A DNA stretch of 64,000 nucleotides from Sabellastarte sp. h YS-2021 (Eukaryota > Annelida > Polychaeta > Sabellida > Sabellidae). Where the stretch lies: NCBI GenBank assembly GCA_964017235.1, contig OZ024940.1, forward strand, positions 3,906,001 through 3,970,000, in the 5' to 3' direction. The notes below the pieces were generated by a model that was not told the origin of the DNA, did not search any database, and worked only from the letters and a program-made list of their open reading frames with translations. Positions 60,498 to 64,000 of this stretch are shown here, piece by piece. The stretch's first letter is position 1; each line of letters begins with the position of its first letter. The position numbers and the translations under genes were made by a program.

Positions 60498-63002
60498 GGT
60501 TCAATCACTCGTAAATTTTGAAATTGATGAATTTCACGAACTGTGGTGAATTTCCCGTAACTGGCTCTCTGTCCCAGATTGGTGTACACTTGTAATGATA
60601 GAAAAAAGAAAAAATTTGCAAATTTTGAAAAAAAATATACACGTGTATGTACTGTGTAATCGCCTTGACATAGGTTAGCAAGACCCCTTAAGTCCAACTT
60701 TGTTGAGTAGGATTTCCCTTTTGAAGTAGGAGTGAATATCACAGGGCTTTTTTTCCCCTAGTGGGTTAGCAGGTTCCTGTCACCTCAGCGTGTGTGTGGA
60801 TTTGACTCTCACAAGTGGCAAACTCTGAGGTCCTGTCCCCATATGACTGAGGGCCCGTATTCGCAAAGTGGATTAAGGAAAGATAATTGAAAAATTAGCT
60901 TTACGTAATCCAAAAATGGGATTACGATTAAGTTCAGTAGAGAAGTTAAGCTAATTTCGGAGAGGGATGAGTCGGTAGTGGGGGGATACCGGTAGACAAT
61001 TATACTGAAATACCGTGACCACTTTCAGAACCGGAATCTCGAATGTCAGCTAATATAATTATTGGGAAATGTAAAATAGTAAATACCAAATCTTAATCTG
61101 AAGAAAATATAAACTATTATCTCATTTTTCGCTAGATTTTAATGCATTTATTGTGATTTCTTTGAGAAAAACTGCCATGTTTTGGTTTATGCGAAATCAC
61201 TTCCTGTTTGTGGGTCTATTCGATTGGGGAAATGCTGAAACATGAACTTTTCCAGTATCCCGGAATCGGGACGGTTTTGCATTGGCGGAATCCCGAACTA
61301 GAAAATCTGGTACCGTCACACCCCTAATTTCGGACAAATTACCGGGTTTCATTTGTTTCAAAGCTGCGGATGAACTAGTTTAGATTTTCATGAATGGTCT
61401 GACCATGGTTAAAATTGCTGATTAGGACTATAGAGATTGACTTCCATTTAAAAGAGAATTCTATCTGACAAAGTTGGACTTAAAAGGGGGCAGATTGAGA
61501 CTGAGTAGTGTATGTTGACATTAAGTAGTAAATTGCATTTGTGAGTGAAGCAAACGCATTGGACTGGTTACTGCTCCCCACCATAATTTGGCACTTACCT
61601 GAAGTCAGCGCAGATACAAAGAAACAAGACTGAAAGGGGTTTATTTCGGTCTACTAGCGCGAGCTGCAAAGCCATCAGAGACATGAGTAGTGCACTGAAG
61701 CGGTGACCCATCCCAGTACTAATGTAGCCCATTGCTGCTTAACTTCAGTGATGAGACAGATACTAGAAGCTCGAGTCTGGCTAGAGCTTGCACTTAAAAA
61801 ATTAAATAATAAGTCACAGCCAATCAGTATCACCAGTACAAATAGAAAAGGATTGTAAGCTGTAATTTCATTGGTCCTGTGCTAATTTTGAGTGTGTTGA
61901 TTTTAAGTAGAAATTACATTATCACCCATTAGAAAGCGGTCTGAAAACTTGACTCAACTTGTTGGTGTATTTTTTTTGTGAAAAAGTCTGTTTATACTTA
62001 GGGGGCCACGGTGGCGCAGTTATAACACACTGGCCTCCCACCTGTGAGGTCTACGGTTCAAACCCCAGACCGTTTGTGGGGAAAGTTGCTAGTTGCTTAC
62101 TGTTGGTCGGCAGTACACTATCTACAGTACATTCTGTATAACTAGAACATATAATATCCACATTTGAAACATTTATAAACAATTCCAAATATGGTGACTA
62201 ACTGTATGTACTGCCATATTTGGTGCTTCCAGTTTGTTGACACTAAACATGAAAAAAAATGCTGAAATACGCAGATTTAGTTTATACGGTAACTATGTTA
62301 AATATTATGATGTAACACTGGAATTTGGGCAGGACATTAGGTGGGTGGCACTAATGATTATGGAATAGCTTTCAGACTTACATCTAGGTGGGAAACTCGT
62401 GTCATATGTCACGACCTGTCCTGGCTCAAACACCCAAGTACCTGGTGTGCAGTTTTTACACAGTAACTAAGTCAAATATCAGGATGTAAAGCTAGAATTT
62501 GGGCAGGACATTAGGTGGGTGGCACTTATGATAATGGAATAGCTTTCAGACTTACATCTAGGTGGAAAACTCGTGTCATGACATATAATAGTTATTGCAT
62601 TGTACAAACCTAGTCTTGTTGTTTGCAGCAAATCGCATTCATCATTTTCATGTATCTATATATATTTTTTAGTTTAAGTCGTGCCAGATTATGGCGGGGA
62701 GCCGTAGCTAAGCAGTAGCTTCCATATAAACTTGTGCATACATGTAAATATTGTGGATTTTTGTCAGAAAATATATATATCCATATTTTATTCTTTGCAC
62801 ACTAAATATTTTTTTGTCAAAAGCAAATTGCATGTCACTGTTATGTATGCTTTTAATGTGGGATTGATAAAAAAGTGGATTTTTTGGGTTATTATTTGTT
62901 TTTTTTTCTGTCTAGCCCAAGAGAGCCTCGCTTCCAGCCAAAGTCGATATCGAACGACAGAAAAGGGAAATCCTAGAAATGAAAAAACGTCATAACTTTA
63001 AA
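46710..63002 (+). CDS. Chimaerin (SH2 / C1 / RhoGAP family), 5' part; C1 and RhoGAP lie beyond the window
   Basis: Exons: 46710-46854 (first, or alternatively 52779-52821), 53817-53855, 55427-55482, 56045-56193, 56609-57305, 58951-59178 and 62916-63002. Phases agree throughout and give about 467 residues so far. Chimaerins are diacylglycerol-responsive GAPs that switch off Rac at membranes. The shared N-terminal block [20 protein letters not shown] matches the vertebrate WKSYLYQLQ segment. The SH2 domain runs from FYGREYHG through [10 protein letters not shown] (phosphotyrosine-binding Arg about 116), [16 protein letters not shown] and [20 protein letters not shown]. The next region is a long low-complexity linker with seven consecutive His, QQHQQQ and many Ser/Thr. 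It ends at EMKKRHNFK, where the C1 domain should begin in the next exon. This orthology is strong. Choice between the alpha and beta paralogues (CHN1, CHN2) is not possible, since invertebrates usually have one gene. Confidence 0.9.
47035..47340. repeat. Dispersed repeat, copy 2 (inverted relative to 38528-39025)
   Basis: Contains TTAGTGTCAATAATTTTCG, ATATCTCAGAAACTATG, ACAGCGCTTCTGC, TTGCATAAAAATC and AAATGGTGGATAATAAA as reverse complements of copy 1. It lies in the first chimaerin intron. Confidence 0.72.
47628..48101. mobile_element. Foldback element, diverged
   Basis: Left end near TTGTGGCTAAGAATTCACAA, right end CATGAAATCGGTCCCAG. Interior steps (AATCTCAATCTCAAATCGG, ACTCAACTGAGACTAGTC) match the foldback family style. 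Confidence 0.55.
48480..48715 (+). mobile_element. SINE family B, plus orientation
   Basis: B-box-like GAGTTCGAACCCAGG, then CACTTAAAATGGTGATCC, CTCTGTCATTGGGTCCTGTC, CAGGCTAAAGAACCTCA and GATAAGTGGTCATCCTTGAG follow the order of the 15930-16123 copy read on its own strand. Confidence 0.72.
48753..48932. repeat. 36-bp minisatellite, exactly five units
   Basis: Five units of 36 bp starting GTGTTCACAGTTACAGTG differ only at a G/A position. Because 36 is divisible by 3, both strands keep open frames (minus strand 12-residue unit [12 protein letters not shown]). This is not evidence of coding. Confidence 0.95.
50147..50296 (-). mobile_element. 5S rRNA-derived SINE-like element
   Basis: The minus strand carries CAATGGGCTACGTTAGTACT and GGGATGGGCGACCACTTCA, the 5S internal-promoter region, plus the same flanking unit as the 34597 and 61632 copies. 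The part equivalent to GAAGTTAAGCAG is disrupted. Confidence 0.72.
50330..50462. repeat. Dispersed repeat, copy 3 (partial)
   Basis: GTTGACACTGATTATCCATG, CCTGCTCTGTATATC and GATAATAAAAATGCC match the right end of 38528-39025 in the same orientation. Confidence 0.65.
51106..51309 (-). mobile_element. tRNA-derived SINE (family A variant)
   Basis: The minus-strand order is CTCGGTGGTGTAGTTGTTTG, GGTTCAAGTCTCGG, GAAAGTTGGTAGTTACTTGC, CAGTGCAGAATG, CCAACTAGAATGCACTGG, and GAATGTGACGTAAGA. It matches 11082-11314. Confidence 0.78.
51786..52008 (+). mobile_element. tRNA-derived SINE, family A
   Basis: Shortened head GGGGCCACGTGGTAACC, B-box-like GGGTCAAACCCC, complete body (GCTGGTAGTTGCTTACGG, GATATGACCTGTACAGTG) and tail AAATAAATAAA. 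The flanks CATTGAT and CATTGAC may be a decayed target duplication. Confidence 0.85.
52779..52821 (+). CDS. Alternative first coding exon of the chimaerin gene
   Basis: ATG at 52779 opens 14 codons, [14 protein letters not shown], and ends in phase 1 at a perfect donor (AAAG before GTAAGT). Joined to the acceptor at 53817 it reads on as [13 protein letters not shown], an N-terminus close in length to vertebrate alpha-2 chimaerin. An acceptor-like CTTTTTTTTAG ends at 52765, so it may follow an untranslated exon. If spliced after the 46710-46854 exon it would meet an in-frame TAG, so the two starts would be mutually exclusive. Confidence 0.6.
53290..53440 (+). mobile_element. SINE family C copy
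   Basis: tRNA-like head with GGCACTGGACTCTCGACTC and B-box-like GGTCATGGGTTTGTGAATCC, then TGCACTGAGTGACCTGTCC and GGGACGCAAAACC. Shares its 3' half with 55300-55412 and 59850-60005. Confidence 0.6.
53507..53739 (+). mobile_element. tRNA-derived SINE, family A, well preserved
   Basis: The best-kept head in the window: GGGGCCACGGTGGCGCAGTG, CTCGCCTCCCACCTCTGAGG and B box GCGGTTCAAACCCC, followed by the full body and AAATAAATAAA tail. It sits less than 100 bp upstream of the chimaerin exon at 53817. Confidence 0.93.
55300..55412 (+). mobile_element. SINE family C, 3' part
   Basis: TGTGGGTTTGAAACCAGTTC, ATGTGGGATAATGCACTGAG and the end CAACTTTGACCCTTAACC match other family C copies. It abuts the acceptor of the chimaerin exon at 55427. 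Confidence 0.6.
57654..58035 (+). mobile_element. hAT-like MITE, 382 bp
   Basis: Begins TAGGGCTACGAACGG and ends with the complement of TAGGGCTGGGACGGGTGC. Flanks are ATTTGCAG (57646-57653) and ATTTTCAG (58036-58043), an 8-bp duplication with one mismatch. Its body matches 25344-25714 in reverse. No transposase. It lies in a chimaerin intron. Confidence 0.85.
58166..58384 (+). mobile_element. tRNA-derived SINE, family A, 3' truncated
   Basis: Head GGGGGGCCCACAGTGGCAGA, B box GGAGTTCGAATCCCGG and the body through ACAGTGTTGAAAGCAACGTT are present. The AAATAAATAAA tail is lost. Confidence 0.88.
58505..58763. mobile_element. MITE-like element with long perfect inverted ends
   Basis: The left arm TATATGTTACAGTCAATCTG continues through TGAAACCAGTCATTAC (to 58545). 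Its exact complement runs from 58723 to about 58760. Further inward, CATTACGTGTAATGACTGG and CCAGTCACTACGCG pair partially. TA-rich flanks fit TA-targeting insertion, but this is not proven. Confidence 0.85.
59850..60005 (+). mobile_element. SINE family C, most complete copy
   Basis: Head GGGGCCTAGTGGGTCAGCAA, B-box-like GTGGGTTCAACTCCCAC, then GCTGAGGACCTGTCCCAATA, GACCCTGGCTAATGAACAGG and the end AAAACCCTAACTTTGACCTT. Confidence 0.72.
60300..60500. repeat. G-rich low-complexity sequence including a long poly-G run
   Basis: GGGGTGGGG-type repeats at about 60310-60335, and near 60467-60496 an almost uninterrupted run of about 30 G. The run length is probably unreliable. Confidence 0.85.
60750..60850 (+). 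mobile_element. SINE family C fragment
   Basis: CTAGTGGGTTAGCAGGTTCC, GTGTGGATTTGACTCTCAC and CTGAGGTCCTGTCCCCATAT match 59850-60005. It ends at the GGGCCCGTATTCGCAAAG start of a foldback-like sequence. Confidence 0.62.
60962..61326. mobile_element. hAT-like MITE, 365 bp, with perfect 8-bp target duplication
   Basis: Starts GAGGGATGAGTCGGTA and ends TACCGTCACACCCCTA, which are imperfect inverted ends. Flanked by ATTTCGGA at 60954-60961 and 61327-61334. It interrupts an older sequence beginning GGGCCCGTATTCGCAAAG at 60851. Contains no transposase. Confidence 0.88.
61632..61800 (-). mobile_element. 5S rRNA-derived SINE-like element, most intact copy
   Basis: On the minus strand the order is CAAGCTCTAGCCAGACTCGA, CATCACTGAAGTTAAGCAGC, AATGGGCTACATTAGTACTG, GGATGGGTCACCGCTTCAG, then the family tail. 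The GAAGTTAAGCAG, TTAGTACTGGGATGGG and CCGC blocks are the 5S rRNA internal control region with few changes. Confidence 0.82.
62000..62127 (+). mobile_element. tRNA-derived SINE, family A, truncated
   Basis: Head GGGGGCCACGGTGGCGCAGT, B box CGGTTCAAACCCC and body to TTACTGTTGGTCGGCAGT. It then passes into ACAGTACATTCTGTATAACT, a sequence from the 75-bp repeat at the window end, in place of the normal body. Confidence 0.85.
62279..62583. repeat. Tandem duplication, about 174-bp offset
   Basis: GAATTTGGGCAGGACATTAG, GTGGGTGGCACT and AATAGCTTTCAGACTTACAT occur twice in order in the same orientation, with only a few differences. Located in a chimaerin intron. Confidence 0.88.
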
Positions 63003-63594
63003 GTTGGTTTGCTTTTTGTGTGTGTATATCTTCAGTTGCACAGTACACGGGTGCCGTTGATATTTAACCAAATTTGCCGTGGATTTTCCATGCAAGTGAA
63101 ACCCTTGTACAGTAGTTGGGACCATTAATACCCTGTTTCCACTCATTAACCTGCCTCCCAACTACCCTGATCATGTAGTCCCCAAAATAGTCTTATTGGT
63201 CGTATGACCTATCTTTGTAGTCTTAAAGGCTGGGTGTGTAATTGCAGTGTTCGTGGACCCTTATGACATTTGTAAACATGTTTGAAAACCTCAAAGAACT
63301 CCAGAGATGTGACCGATTCATTCGGTCACTGATTGCTTGTCAGACATGTTTGAAAACCTTGATGGTGGAGCAGTTCTGTTCCCACTAGTCATCTTTTCAG
63401 TTTCAAGGCAGTTGTAAGTCTTAATGGTTCTGCAATTTCTTCTCTATGACGTTAAATATGTACTATAATAATGCATCATTTCAACCGAGAGGATAAGTCA
63501 TTGAGGTCCAAATCACATGGTTTGTCCACTTTCTTGGCAATTTTCAACACAGAGTTTTACGTCGGCTAGGTCCTGCGGTAACTCCCGAAACTGG

Positions 63595-64000
63595 AAGTGG
63601 TGTATAACAAGAACAACCAATATCCATAGGATTTGGTTCTAGTTAATAGTAGTTATGGCTGACTGCCAATTTATACAGTAGACTCTGTATAACTAGAACC
63701 TCCAATATCCACAGGATTTGGTTCTAGTTATGGCTAAATTCCACTATGTACAGTGGACTCTGTATAACTAGAACCTCCAATATCCACAGGATTTGGTTCT
63801 AGTTATGGCTAACTTCCACTATATGCAGTAGACTCTGTATAACTAGAACCTCCGATATCCACAGGATTTGGTTCTAGTTATGGCTAACTTCCACTGTATA
63901 CAGTAGATTCTGTATAACTACAACCTCCAATATCCACAGGATTTGGTTCTAGTTATGGCTAACTTCCACTATGTACAGTACATTCTGTATAACTAGAACC
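63595..64000. repeat. 75-bp satellite or minisatellite reaching the window end, about five units
   Basis: Each unit has CTCTGTATAACTAGAACCTC, AATATCCACAGGATTTGG, TTCTAGTTATGGCTAACTTC and CACTATGTACAGTAGA. TAACTAGAACC and GGTTCTAGTTA within a unit are inverted copies, so each unit can fold as a hairpin. The first unit is diverged and the last is cut by the window. Confidence 0.93.

Overview
The window is animal nuclear DNA: AT-rich, with short coding exons bounded by GT/AG introns of about 0.5 to 7 kb, and dense small repeats (tRNA- and 5S-derived SINEs, miniature inverted-repeat transposons, foldback elements, minisatellites). Nothing bacterial, viral or organellar was seen. Protein similarity and repeat style suggest a marine invertebrate, most likely a lophotrochozoan such as a mollusc. 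This placement is inference; no lineage-specific marker was proven.

Layout. (1) 0-5.4 kb, minus strand: Ly6/uPAR (LU, three-finger fold) exons. They are a signal-peptide exon (5343-5289), two exons forming one LU domain (4815-4654 and 2764-2588), and a further N-terminal LU half (675-502) whose partner lies before the window. All junctions are phase 1. A GGAATTCC-rich array with a long palindrome (about 1130-2280) lies in the intervening intron or spacer. (2) 7.9-17.9 kb, plus strand: a complete RING-H2 E3 ubiquitin ligase gene of about 345 codons in 11 coding exons. It has repeated A-x-x-L-Q motifs, often ending exactly at splice donors. (3) 20.8-27.9 kb, plus strand: a complete translin gene of six coding exons (232 codons). 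Its intron 1 holds nested foldback elements. (4) 27.9-46.7 kb: no confident gene, many repeats, one weak terminal-exon candidate near 35.8 kb. (5) 46.7 kb to the window end, plus strand: the 5' half of a chimaerin gene (SH2-C1-RhoGAP family). It has two alternative first coding exons, the SH2 domain, and an unusually long His/Gln-rich linker, and stops just before the expected C1 domain.

The genes are unrelated in function: cell-surface LU proteins, ubiquitin transfer, the translin/TRAX RNA nuclease complex, and Rac GTPase regulation. There is no operon or gene-cluster logic apart from the tandem LU exons. I found no clearly new multi-gene system. The most interesting items are the ubiquitin-binding-like repeat exons of the RING protein, the alternative 5' ends and expanded linker of the chimaerin, the possible tandem-LU gene, the 5S-derived SINEs, and the nested foldback elements.
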